This document shows, piece after piece, positions 52,729-60,753 of a stretch of DNA of 64,000 nt. The notes beneath the pieces are model-generated. The model was not told the DNA's origin. It ran no database searches and was given only the letters and a program-made list of their open reading frames with translations. This stretch comes from Streptomyces sp. PT12 (lineage in GTDB: Bacteria > Actinomycetota > Actinomycetes > Streptomycetales > Streptomycetaceae), in NCBI RefSeq assembly GCF_003311645.1, contig NZ_QEST01000079.1:1-64000 (forward strand), in the 5' to 3' direction. Within the stretch, counting starts at the first letter, position 1; every line of letters begins with the position of its first letter. Made by a program: the position numbers and the translations under genes.

Positions 52729-55467
52729 TTGGACATCCGGCTCCTCGGCCCGCTGGAGGTGGTGGCGGACTCCGGCACCCCGCTGCCCGTGACGACCCCT
52801 CGACTGCGCGCCGTTCTCGCGGCGTTGGCCCTGCGTGCGGGCGAGGTCGTGCCGACGGCCGTCCTCGTCCAGCAGGTGTGGGGGCCCGAGCCGCCCGATG
52901 ACGCGGCGGCCGCCCTCCGCGATTGCGTGGCAAGGCTGCGCCGGATGCTGCCCGAGGCCCGCCTGCTGACCGCGCCCGACGGCTTCCGGCTCGCGGTCGT
53001 TCCCACCGAGACCGACCTGGGGCGCTTCCACGCGGCGGCGCGGCAGGCGCGCGCGGTGTCGGAGCGCGACCCGGAGCGCGCGGCCGGGCTGCTCGCGCGG
53101 GCGCTGGGGCTGTGGCGCGGGACCCCGCTGGACGACGTGCCGCGGGGGCCGCTGCGGGCGGCGGTCGGGCCGGGGCTTGCCGAGCTGAGACTGGCGGCCC
53201 TCGAGGACTGGTTCGAGCTGAGCCTGACCCTGGGGCGGCACACCGAGGTGGCCGACGACCTGCTCGCCGCGGCGCGGGCGCACCCGCACAGGGAGCGGCT
53301 GACCCGGCAGGCCATCGCGGCGCTGCGGCGCTGCGGGCGCACGGTCGAGCAGCAGGTGCTCGAACGGGCCCTGCGCGACGCCGCGTCCGCGGCACGGGCC
53401 CAGGGGCCGCGGGCGCGCCTCGCGCCTTTCCCCTCGCCCGGCGCGACGTTCGTCGCCCGAGGGCTCGAGCTGGCCAGGCTCCGCTCGTGGCTGACCGGCG
53501 CCTCGGCCGCGCCCGCCGTCTGCCTGATCGACGGCCCAGGCGGGGTGGGCAAGTCCACGCTCGCGGTGCGCGCGGCCCGCGAGGTGGCCGACCGCTTCCC
53601 CGACGGGCTGCTCTATGTGGACCTGCGCGGCGCCGACCCGCGCGACCCCCCGCTCGACCTGGCCGAGGCGCGCCGGGTGCTGCTCGCCTCGATGGGCACC
53701 CCGGGCAAGGAAGTGCCCCAGGACCCGACGGCCGCCGCGGCGTTCTACCGCGAGCAGTTCGCCGCGCGCCGTGTGCTGCTCGTCCTCGACAACGCCCTCG
53801 ACGTGGCGCAGGTGGGGCCGCTGCTGCCCGTCGAGCCGGGCTCCGCGGCGCTGGTGACCAGCCGCACCGCGCTCACCGGCCTCTCGTCGGGGCGCCATCT
53901 GCACCTGGGCCCGCTGACCACCGAGGAGGCGGTGGCCCTCGTGCGGACGGTCGCGGTCGGGCGTGCGGAGCGCGGCACGCGGGAGCGGTGGGAGGAGCTG
54001 GTCGGCCTGTGCGGCAGGCTGCCGCTCGCGCTGCGGATCCTGGCGGCACGGATGGCGGCGCGGCCCCGCTGGTCGGTGGCCGACTTCATCGCCGTGCTGC
54101 GCGACGAGCGGTGCCGCATGGACGAGCTGACCACCGACGACCTGGATCTGCGGGCCAGCCTGATGGTCTCGATCGACCAGCTCGCGGCGGGCGCCGAGCC
54201 GGAGGACCGGCGGGCGGCGGGGATGTTCCCGCTGCTCGGCGCCGCCGCGGTCCGCTCGTTCAGCCCCGGCTCCGTGGCCGCGCTCGTGGGCTGCCAGGCG
54301 GGGCAGGCGCGGCGGGCGCTCGAGCGGCTGGTGGACGCCAGGATCGCCGAGAGCCCGTGGCCCGGCGTCTACACGCTGCACGACCTGGTGCGTTCGGCCG
54401 CCGCCTGGCAGGCGGCCAGGCTGCCGCGCCGCGGCACCACCGAGCGCCTGGCCGAGCTGGCGCGCTGGTATCTGGGCTCGCTCTACCGCGTCAACGTCCC
54501 GCTGGCGCTGCCCGATTACTACCGCAGGCGGTATCAGGCGGGCGCGGACCGCTATCCGCAGGGGCGGCTCTTCACCTCGGTCGACGAGTCGCTGCCGTGG
54601 GCCGACGAGGTGCTGGACGACGTGATCTCGCTGGCGCAGCAGCTGTCGGCGCCCGAGTACGACGCGGGCGACGAGCTGGGCGGCGCGCCGCTTTCGACGT
54701 TCTCGCTCGAGTGCGTGCGCGCCCTGGAGAGCTACTTCGGGATGCGGCTGAGCTGGCGCGCCCAGCGGCGGCTGTGCGACCTCACGCTCGACGTCGGCCG
54801 CCGCAGGGGCGACCGCTTCGCTCAGGCCGTGGCGTACGGGCAGCTGGGCAAGGCGGCGGGGCAGCAGGGCAGCGGCGACCGTGGCGTGGAGCTGCTGCGC
54901 AGCGGGATCGAGCTGTGCCGCTCCGTCGACCGCCGGATGGACGCCCTGGTCATGACCCTGAACCTGGTGCCGTGCCTGGGCTCGGCCGGGCGCCTGACCG
55001 AGGCCGTCGAGGCGGCGGAGCGGGCCCTGGCCGAGGTGGCGGAGACGGGCATGGCTGAGTTCAGGCCGCAGATCATCAACAACCTCGGCCGCTGCCAGCT
55101 GTTCCTCGGCCACCACGACGAGGCCCGCGGCCTGCTCACCCGCAACTACGAGGCGGCGCCCCTGCCGTACGAGCGGACCATCGCCGCGGGGGTGCTGGCC
55201 GAATACCACCTGGAGATGGGCGAGTTCGAGGAGGCGGCCCGCTGGGCCGACCGCGCGCTGGGCCACGCCGCCGAGCAGCCGTTCGACCCGATCGTGGTGG
55301 CGCAGCAGCGGACGTGGCGGGCGGCGGCGCTGCGCGGGCTGGGGCGCGAGGATCTTGCGCGGGCCGAGGAGATGCAGGCGCAGGCGGTGCTCGAGGACCT
55401 CAACAGCCGCGAGAACAGCCACCTCCGCGTCCGCACCGACGGCCGCCACGTGCCGCTCCCGCGCTGA
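52729..55467 (+). CDS. AfsR/SARP-type regulator with NB-ARC and TPR domains
   Basis: A 912-residue regulator of the AfsR type. An OmpR-type winged helix (residues 1-95, MDIRLLGPLEVVADSG start) is followed by a bacterial transcriptional activation domain (100-230), an NB-ARC ATPase with P-loop DGPGGVGKSTLAV (near residue 266) and Walker B LLVLDNALD, and C-terminal TPR repeats (MTLNLVPCLGSAGRLTEAV). AfsR-like proteins activate genes of secondary metabolism or development and are usually phosphorylated by Ser/Thr kinases. No biosynthetic cluster adjoins. The TTG start at 52729 follows GGTGGGGG. Confidence 0.9.
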   Translation: MDIRLLGPLEVVADSGTPLPVTTPRLRAVLAALALRAGEVVPTAVLVQQVWGPEPPDDAAAALRDCVARLRRMLPEARLLTAPDGFRLAVVPTETDLGRFHAAARQARAVSERDPERAAGLLARALGLWRGTPLDDVPRGPLRAAVGPGLAELRLAALEDWFELSLTLGRHTEVADDLLAAARAHPHRERLTRQAIAALRRCGRTVEQQVLERALRDAASAARAQGPRARLAPFPSPGATFVARGLELARLRSWLTGASAAPAVCLIDGPGGVGKSTLAVRAAREVADRFPDGLLYVDLRGADPRDPPLDLAEARRVLLASMGTPGKEVPQDPTAAAAFYREQFAARRVLLVLDNALDVAQVGPLLPVEPGSAALVTSRTALTGLSSGRHLHLGPLTTEEAVALVRTVAVGRAERGTRERWEELVGLCGRLPLALRILAARMAARPRWSVADFIAVLRDERCRMDELTTDDLDLRASLMVSIDQLAAGAEPEDRRAAGMFPLLGAAAVRSFSPGSVAALVGCQAGQARRALERLVDARIAESPWPGVYTLHDLVRSAAAWQAARLPRRGTTERLAELARWYLGSLYRVNVPLALPDYYRRRYQAGADRYPQGRLFTSVDESLPWADEVLDDVISLAQQLSAPEYDAGDELGGAPLSTFSLECVRALESYFGMRLSWRAQRRLCDLTLDVGRRRGDRFAQAVAYGQLGKAAGQQGSGDRGVELLRSGIELCRSVDRRMDALVMTLNLVPCLGSAGRLTEAVEAAERALAEVAETGMAEFRPQIINNLGRCQLFLGHHDEARGLLTRNYEAAPLPYERTIAAGVLAEYHLEMGEFEEAARWADRALGHAAEQPFDPIVVAQQRTWRAAALRGLGREDLARAEEMQAQAVLEDLNSRENSHLRVRTDGRHVPLPR

Positions 55468-55539
55468 GCGCCGGGGCCTCGCTTCGGCGCGGCGTGCCCC
55501 CCTGGACGGGCGGCGCGCGCGACGGCGGACAATGGGGCC

Positions 55540-56460
55540 ATGGATCTGCGCATCTTCACCGAACCCCAGCAGGGTGCCGACTACGAGACGCTGCTGGCCG
55601 TCGCCAAGGCCACCGAGGATCTGGGCTTCGACGCCTTCTTCCGGTCCGACCACTACCTCAAGATGGGCGGTGTGAACGGCGATCCCGGGCCCACGGACGC
55701 CTGGCTCACGCTGGCGGGGCTCGCCAGGGAGACCAGCAGGATCCGGCTGGGCACGCTGATGACCGCGGCCACCTTCCGGCTGCCCGGCGTGCTGGCGATC
55801 CAGGTGGCGCAGGTGGACGCGATGTCGGGCGGGCGCGTCGAGTTCGGCCTGGGCGCCGGGTGGTACGAGGCCGAGCACACCGCGTATGGCATCCCGTTCC
55901 CCAAGGCCAAGTTCCCGCGCCTCGAGGAGCAGCTGGCGATCATCACCGGTCTGTGGGAGACGCCGGTGGGGGAGACGTTCTCCTATGAGGGCGAGCACTA
56001 CCGGCTCACCGAATCGCCCGCGCTGCCCAAGCCCGCGCAGCCGCGGATCCCGGTGCTGCTCGGCGGCATGGGGAAGGAGCGGACGCCACGTCTCGCGGCC
56101 CGTTACGCCGACGAGTTCAATGTGCCGTTCGCCTCGGTCGAGGACACCGCAGCCCAGTTCGGGCGGGTGGCGCGGGCGGTGGAAGAGGCCGGGCGCAAGC
56201 CGGGCGACCTCGTCTACTCCAACGCCCTGGTGGTGTGCGTCGGCAGGGACGACGCCGAGGTGGCGCGCCGCGCCGAGGCGATCGGCCGCGACGCGGACGA
56301 GCTGCGGCGCAACGGCCTGGCGGGCTCGCCGTCCGAAGTGGTCGAGGCGATCGGGCGGTTCGCGGCGGTGGGCTCGACCCGGATGTACCTTCAGGTCCTC
56401 GACCTGCACGACCTCGACCACCTCGAGCTGATCGCCTCCCAGGTCATGCCGCAGCTCTGA
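55540..56460 (+). CDS. LLM-class F420-dependent oxidoreductase
   Basis: A 306-residue luciferase-like (LLM) flavin or F420-dependent oxidoreductase. TIM-barrel motifs include EDLGFDAFFRSDHYLKMGG (F420-site region), LGTLMTAATFRLPGVLA and FGLGAGWYEAEHTAYGIPFP. F420 is favoured because actinomycetes make it and the N-terminus (MDLRIFTEPQQGADYE) matches that group. The substrate is unknown. The stop overlaps the ATG of the next gene by one base, so they form one operon. It follows the AfsR-type gene by 72 bp. Confidence 0.88.
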   Translation: MDLRIFTEPQQGADYETLLAVAKATEDLGFDAFFRSDHYLKMGGVNGDPGPTDAWLTLAGLARETSRIRLGTLMTAATFRLPGVLAIQVAQVDAMSGGRVEFGLGAGWYEAEHTAYGIPFPKAKFPRLEEQLAIITGLWETPVGETFSYEGEHYRLTESPALPKPAQPRIPVLLGGMGKERTPRLAARYADEFNVPFASVEDTAAQFGRVARAVEEAGRKPGDLVYSNALVVCVGRDDAEVARRAEAIGRDADELRRNGLAGSPSEVVEAIGRFAAVGSTRMYLQVLDLHDLDHLELIASQVMPQL

Positions 56461-57332
56461 TGCCGTTCCCACCGCCGTCGGGGCCCGTCGTGCTGGACGG
56501 CGGGCTGTCCGACCAGCTCGTCGCCCAGGGCCATGACCTGGGCGGCGAGCTCTGGACGGCGCGGCTGCTCGTGGAGCGGCCCGATGAGCTGCTGGCGGCG
56601 CACACGGCCTATGTGCGCGCCGGCGCGCAGGTGGTGATCTCCGGCAGCTACCAGGCGTCGTTCACCGGCTTCGCGCGCCGGGGCATCGGGCGGCGCGCGG
56701 CGGCGCGGCTGCTGGGCGACAGCGTGCGCCTGGCGCGCGCGTCGGGCGCGCGCTGGGTGGCCGCCTCGGTCGGCCCCTATGGCGCGGTCCTGGCGGACGG
56801 CAGCGAGTACCGGGGGCGTTACGGGCTGAGTGCCGCGGAGCTCGAACGCTTCCACCGCCCCCGGATCGAGGCCCTTCTCGCGGCGGAGCCAGACGTCCTG
56901 GCGCTGGAGACGATCCCTGACGCGGTCGAGGCCGAGGCGCTGGTGCGCGCGATCCGCGGCTGCGGCGTTCCGGCCTGGCTCTCCTTGACGGTGGCGGGCG
57001 CCGCGACGCGCGCCGGGCAGCCGCTCGACGAGGCGTTCGCGGTGGCCGCCGCGGCGGACGAGGTGGTCGCGGTCGGCGTCAACTGCTGCGCCCCCGCCGA
57101 TGTCCTGCCCGCGGTCGCGCGCGCGACGGCGGTGACGGGCAAGCCCGCGGTGGCCTACCCCAACAGTGGCGCCTTGAGCCCATCGGCCGGGCGGTCCTCC
57201 CGGCCCTCCCCGCCGTCCCTGCCCGCTCTCGTCCCCGAGTGGCTGGCCGCGGGGGTCCAACTCGTCGGGGGCTGCTGCGGCGTCGGCCCTGACGCGATCG
57301 CCGCGCTGGCGCGCCCCCTTCCCGCCTCCTGA
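56460..57332 (+). CDS. mmuM: Homocysteine S-methyltransferase family protein
   Basis: A 290-residue homocysteine methyltransferase of the MmuM type. Zinc-binding cysteines are in VGVNCCAPADVL and VGGCCGVGPDAI, with the start VVLDGGLSDQLVAQGHDL. It probably uses S-methylmethionine or SAM to make methionine. The usual conserved PNSGE-WD segment near the active site is changed: after YPNSGAL the text reads SPSAGRSSRPSPPSL, lacking the tryptophan/aspartate. No frameshift is clear. The change may alter the substrate, or the protein may be losing function. Two tandem repeat blocks lie downstream. Confidence 0.82.
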   Translation: MPFPPPSGPVVLDGGLSDQLVAQGHDLGGELWTARLLVERPDELLAAHTAYVRAGAQVVISGSYQASFTGFARRGIGRRAAARLLGDSVRLARASGARWVAASVGPYGAVLADGSEYRGRYGLSAAELERFHRPRIEALLAAEPDVLALETIPDAVEAEALVRAIRGCGVPAWLSLTVAGAATRAGQPLDEAFAVAAAADEVVAVGVNCCAPADVLPAVARATAVTGKPAVAYPNSGALSPSAGRSSRPSPPSLPALVPEWLAAGVQLVGGCCGVGPDAIAALARPLPAS

Positions 57333-57351
57333 GCCGAGGGGCGGCCCGTGC

Positions 57352-57402
57352 GGTCGTGCGGCCCCGGCGGTCGTGCGGCCCCGGCAGTCGTGCGACCAGG
57401 GC
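57352..57402. repeat. 17-bp tandem repeat after mmuM
   Basis: GGTCGTGCGGCCCCGGC is present exactly at 57352-57368 and 57369-57385. A third, degenerate copy follows at 57386-57402. The unit is 17 bp and GC-rich. Confidence 0.7.
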
Positions 57403-57444
57403 GGCCGGGCGGCGCCTTCCGGCCGTCTCCCTTCGTGGGGGTTC

Positions 57445-57463
57445 GGCCGGGTTTGTCCCGGCC
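57445..57463 (+). terminator. Hairpin downstream of mmuM
   Basis: GGCCGGG (57445-57451) pairs with CCCGGCC (57457-57463) over a TTTGT loop, with a G/C-rich tail. It lies 112 bp after mmuM and may end its transcript. Confidence 0.5.
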
Positions 57464-57693
57464 TCGGGCCGAAAAATCGGGGCCGGTACCGCACCCGTTG
57501 GTAGCTGACAGGACACAGAACGCGACCGAAACCGTCCGTTCGCCGAGGGACTTCGCCCGGGACTCCGGCAGACTCGGCACAGAGGCCGATCCGTCACCTC
57601 CGCTGTGCAGGGCAGGGGTGGGGACGCCTTCCGACGGACCGCCCCGACTCACTCGCCTCCCCGCGTACGGCCGGGCGCGGTCCGTCCCCTTCC

Positions 57694-57726
57694 GGCGCGG
57701 ATCCTTGGCTGGCGCGGATCCTTGGC
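57694..57726. repeat. 17-bp-period tandem repeat beside the lectin-like gene
   Basis: GGCGCGGATCCTTGGC occurs at 57694-57709 and 57711-57726, an exact 16-bp repeat with a period of 17. It ends eight bases before the stop of the lectin-like gene. Confidence 0.7.
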
Positions 57727-57734
57727 GCGAACCG

Positions 57735-58256
57735 CTACACGACCAGCCCGAACAGCTGCTCGGGGCCGTCGTCGCACGGCACCGCCGACAGGCGGCTGTC
57801 CTGGCCGGGCGGGGCGATGGCGGGCGGCTGCGTCAGGCAGGTCCCGGTGGCCCGGTTGACGAAGACCGTGCCGTCGTCGCCCGACCGGATGTCCCAGCTC
57901 TCCAGCGGCCCGCCCCCGCAGGCCCGCTGCTCGACCCAGGGCCCGATCCCGAGCGGGGTCACCGTGAGGCAGCTGCCCGCGGACTCGTTGACGACGGCCG
58001 TCCCGCCGTCTGTGTGGTCCCTCAACTCCCACCTCTGCGTGGGGCTTGCGCCGATCAGCCGCTCCATGCGGACATACGCGTCGGCTGCGGGCGCGTCCCG
58101 GGCCGCCACGGTCGCATACGCCGACAGCGTCAGGTCGCCGATCAGCACGGGCGACACCGGCGCTTCCGCGGCGGCCCGGGCGGCTCCCGCGGGCGCGAGC
58201 ACGAGGGAGGCCAGCGCGGCGGCCCCCGCAACGGGTAAGAGCATGCGTGGTCTCAT
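57735..58256 (-). CDS. Secreted ricin-type beta-trefoil lectin-like protein
   Basis: A 173-residue exported protein. A Sec signal peptide is clear (MRPRMLLPVAGAAALASLVL, cleavage near AARA-AAEA at about residue 30). The mature part is one beta-trefoil of the RICIN type: QRWELRDHTDGGTAVVN, SAGSCLTVTPLG, ESWDIRSGDDGTVFVN. Two QxW-like and C-rich positions match the fold and suggest two disulfides. It may bind sugars outside the cell, with no enzyme attached. ATG 58256 begins the signal peptide. Confidence 0.8.
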   Translation of the reverse strand: MRPRMLLPVAGAAALASLVLAPAGAARAAAEAPVSPVLIGDLTLSAYATVAARDAPAADAYVRMERLIGASPTQRWELRDHTDGGTAVVNESAGSCLTVTPLGIGPWVEQRACGGGPLESWDIRSGDDGTVFVNRATGTCLTQPPAIAPPGQDSRLSAVPCDDGPEQLFGLVV

Positions 58257-58671
58257 GGCGTGGAGTGTAGGGAGCGGGGTCCATCTGTCCATGCCCCGCG
58301 AGGGAAGCGGCGTCCACGCCCCGTCGGCCGATCCGCGGAGCGCGGGGCGATTGCCAACCGGCCGGGGTGGGACAACGATGGACCGCATGGGGGAACGCGG
58401 GCGCGCCATGGCAGGTGACACCGCACCATGCCGCCGAACTCACCTTGATGACATGACCGTTGGGAGGGGCGCGCCGGAGCCCGACGGGGGACCCGTCCCG
58501 GCGCGACGCCGCCACACTTCTGCCGACGGCGCCCAGGTGCCCACCCGCCGCGCCCGCCGACGGCCGAGGGCACCCGAGCCGCCGCATCCGCCGCGGCTGC
58601 CGCATCCGCCGTAGCCGCACCGCCGACCCAGCCGCACACCGAGCCAACAGGCCGAGCTCAAGGGGGAATCC
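58257..58671. promoter_or_regulatory. Divergent promoter region before the Hsp70 operon
   Basis: These 415 bp hold no supported gene. GCCGCATCCGCCG is repeated at 58581-58593 and 58599-58611. AAGGGGGAA lies just before the ATG of the 522-residue gene at 58672. No heat-shock element such as a HAIR or CIRCE sequence was seen, though I could not search it fully. Confidence 0.4.
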
Positions 58672-60240
58672 ATGGCCCACGTCGGGGCGCTGCCATGGCT
58701 GGCCGAGTCCGCCGACCTCGACCTCTACCGGCACAACGCCTTCCGGGTGAGCGGACTTCCGGTGACCGCGACGCCGCGCGCCGTCCGGCGCCGCGGCTCG
58801 GAGCTGAGGGCGGCCGAGGCGCTGGGCGCCGAGGCGCCGCCCGGCGTCGGCTGGCTCGCCCTCGCCCCGCCCCCCGACCACGCCGCCGTGCGCGAGGCGT
58901 TGCGCCGCCTCGACGACCCGCTCCGCCGCGTCGCCGACGAGCTGTTCTGGCTCTGGCCGCTCCCCGAGACCGACGGGCTCGACCTCGGGCGCGCCACCGC
59001 GCTCTGGGAGTCCGCCGCCGACCCGGCGCCCGGGGGCCCTGCCCCGCCGGGCGCCGAGCGGCGCGGCATATCCCTGCACAACCTCGCCGTCCTCCACCAC
59101 GCCTCGGTCCTGGAGTCCACCACAGGCGGGCCCGACGCCTGGCGCCGCGCCTACCGCTACTGGCGCCTGGCCCTCGACGACGAGAGCTGCTGGCGTTGGT
59201 TCGGCGCCCGCATCGAGGCCCTGGACGACCCCAGGCTGCGCGGCGTCACCGGCGACGATGTCCGCGACGCGCTGCCCGCGGTGCTGCTGACCATCCACGC
59301 GCGCCTGGCCATCGACGCGGCCCGCCCCAGGGGCGGCGACGCCGCGGCGCGCGGGCATGTGCGGATCATGGGGGAGTTCGCCCCCGACGGCACGGCCAGG
59401 GCCGTTCTCACCGAGGCGACCGCCACCATCGCCTCCGCCCTGCGGCTCCTCATCGACAACGCCGCCACCCCCGCGGACGACCACGAGACCCTGGCGGCCT
59501 CGGCCGCCGCGCTGGTCGCTGGGGCCGAGGACGACCTGCGCGTGCTGCGCGTCGTGCTCGGACCGGCCCACCCGGTCGTCGAGGGCACGGCGGACGCCGT
59601 CGCCTCGGGGGCGCACAAGCGCGTGGTCGCCTCCGTCAACAAGGGCCGCCACGCCACCGCCCACGGCGGCGACCCCGACCTCGTCCGCGCCACCGACACG
59701 TTGCGCCGGGCCCACGCCATCGCCGCGACCGCCCATGTCCGCGTCCCGATCGAGCGCGACATCGCCGTCCTGCTCGCGGACGCCGTCGTCCTCCACTGCA
59801 ACGCCCTGGTGAGCGTCGACCGCCGCGCCGCCGGGAGCGGTGTCGAGATGGCCGAGCGGCTGATCACGGCGTCCGAGCCCCGCCTCGCCGAGCTGCGCCG
59901 CTACCGCGCCGACCCCGACGACCCGCAGTACGACCGCGCGAGCGACGCGTTGGCCGCCGCAGTCTGCCAGCTGGTCACGCTGTACTTCAACGCCACCGCC
60001 AACGCCTGGGCGGCCCTTCCGCTCTACGAACGCGCACGGCAGTTCGCCCGCAGCCACGAGGTGCGCAGGATCATCCAGCAGAACATCGACGTCGTCGGCT
60101 CGCTCACGGGGCGGACTCGCCCGCCGCGCGCCGTCCCCACGGGAGGCGAGCGGGTCAGGGGCGCGCTCGGCTGCCTGGTGGCGCTGCTGCTGGTGCTCTT
60201 GCCCATCGCGGCCTTTATCTACGGCCTTACACAAGGCTGA
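58672..60240 (+). CDS. 522-residue tail-anchored protein, J-like N-terminus, Hsp70-linked
   Basis: An uncharacterised protein. Residues about 15-100 (LYRHNAFRVSGLPVTATPRA, HAAVREALRRLDDPLRRVAD, ELFWLWPL) resemble the helical layout of a J-domain-like region but lack the HPD signature. The long middle is helical with repeat-like AWRRAYRYWRLALDDE and TAHVRVPIERDIAVLLADA segments. A single hydrophobic helix, CLVALLLVLLPIAAFIYGL, ends the chain, so it is tail-anchored in the membrane. It is followed by a GrpE-like gene and an Hsp70 gene. ATG 58672 has AAGGGGGAA upstream. The J-like role is inferred from layout and context. Confidence 0.75.
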   Translation: MAHVGALPWLAESADLDLYRHNAFRVSGLPVTATPRAVRRRGSELRAAEALGAEAPPGVGWLALAPPPDHAAVREALRRLDDPLRRVADELFWLWPLPETDGLDLGRATALWESAADPAPGGPAPPGAERRGISLHNLAVLHHASVLESTTGGPDAWRRAYRYWRLALDDESCWRWFGARIEALDDPRLRGVTGDDVRDALPAVLLTIHARLAIDAARPRGGDAAARGHVRIMGEFAPDGTARAVLTEATATIASALRLLIDNAATPADDHETLAASAAALVAGAEDDLRVLRVVLGPAHPVVEGTADAVASGAHKRVVASVNKGRHATAHGGDPDLVRATDTLRRAHAIAATAHVRVPIERDIAVLLADAVVLHCNALVSVDRRAAGSGVEMAERLITASEPRLAELRRYRADPDDPQYDRASDALAAAVCQLVTLYFNATANAWAALPLYERARQFARSHEVRRIIQQNIDVVGSLTGRTRPPRAVPTGGERVRGALGCLVALLLVLLPIAAFIYGLTQG

Positions 60241-60318
60241 TCGAGCCCCGACCGCACCCGACCGAGCCCGCCCTCTCCCGTCCGACTCCGACTGACTCCG
60301 ACTGACGAACGAGGTGTG

Positions 60319-60753
60319 ATGTCCACGAAGCCGCCAGGAGCCGTCACGCTCGACGCCGACGCGCTGGCCGAGATCGCCACCGCCGCATGGAGGTTGCGCA
60401 ACAAGGTCGAGGCCACCGATGAGACACCTGCCGGCGTCAGGAGGCACACCCAGGCGCTGGCGGACACGCTGGCCGAGGCGGGGCTCGAGACCCGGTCCTA
60501 CGAGGGCACGCCGTTCGATCCGGGGCTGCGCATGCGGGTCCTCGCCTACCAGCCCACGCCGGGCCTCGAACGCGACGAGGTCATCGAGACCCTGCGCCCC
60601 GCCGTCTACCTCAACGGCAGCGCCCTGACCCTGGGCGAGGTCATCGTCGGCACCCCACCCGAGGAACCGCGGCCCACGCCCGAGCGGCCCCCGCGGGAGG
60701 AGCCGACCGCGCCCGAAGAACCGAAGCCAGAAGGCGAGGACACCCACACGTGA
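60319..60753 (+). CDS. Short GrpE-head-like nucleotide exchange factor
   Basis: A 144-residue protein, shorter than normal GrpE. It lacks the long coiled-coil arm. Residues about 60-110 match the GrpE head: EGTPFDPGLRMRVLAYQ, EVIETLRPAVYLNGSALTL, GEVIVGTP (GrpE has GEPFDP, then V-E-LQPGY and LRPA-V-V). The last 35 residues are proline/glutamate-rich and disordered. ATG 60319 or GTG 60316 is the start. Its stop overlaps the GTG of the Hsp70 gene by four bases, so it should act on that Hsp70. The head match is seen; exchange activity is inferred. Confidence 0.72.
   Translation: MSTKPPGAVTLDADALAEIATAAWRLRNKVEATDETPAGVRRHTQALADTLAEAGLETRSYEGTPFDPGLRMRVLAYQPTPGLERDEVIETLRPAVYLNGSALTLGEVIVGTPPEEPRPTPERPPREEPTAPEEPKPEGEDTHT

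Larger units (their letters stand above)
57333..57734. other. 402-bp region with repeats, no gene supported
   Basis: This stretch between mmuM and the convergent lectin-like gene holds two tandem repeat blocks and a hairpin, listed separately. Open frames across it have no start signal or family match. It is a likely terminator and spacer region. Confidence 0.5.

Noticed and set aside
51148-56472. A 1774-codon minus-strand open frame, and many other long antisense frames
   Set aside because: They are stop-free only because of very high GC. The plus-strand frames have clear domains, start signals and coupled ends. The antisense products are arginine/glycine-rich with no motifs.
56460-57332. 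A double frameshift in mmuM around 57165-57230
   Set aside because: No frame change restores the usual motif, and the flanking parts are in one frame.
58581-58611. GCCGCATCCGCCG repeat, considered as an operator
   Set aside because: It is low-complexity GC-rich DNA without symmetry or position near a clear promoter.
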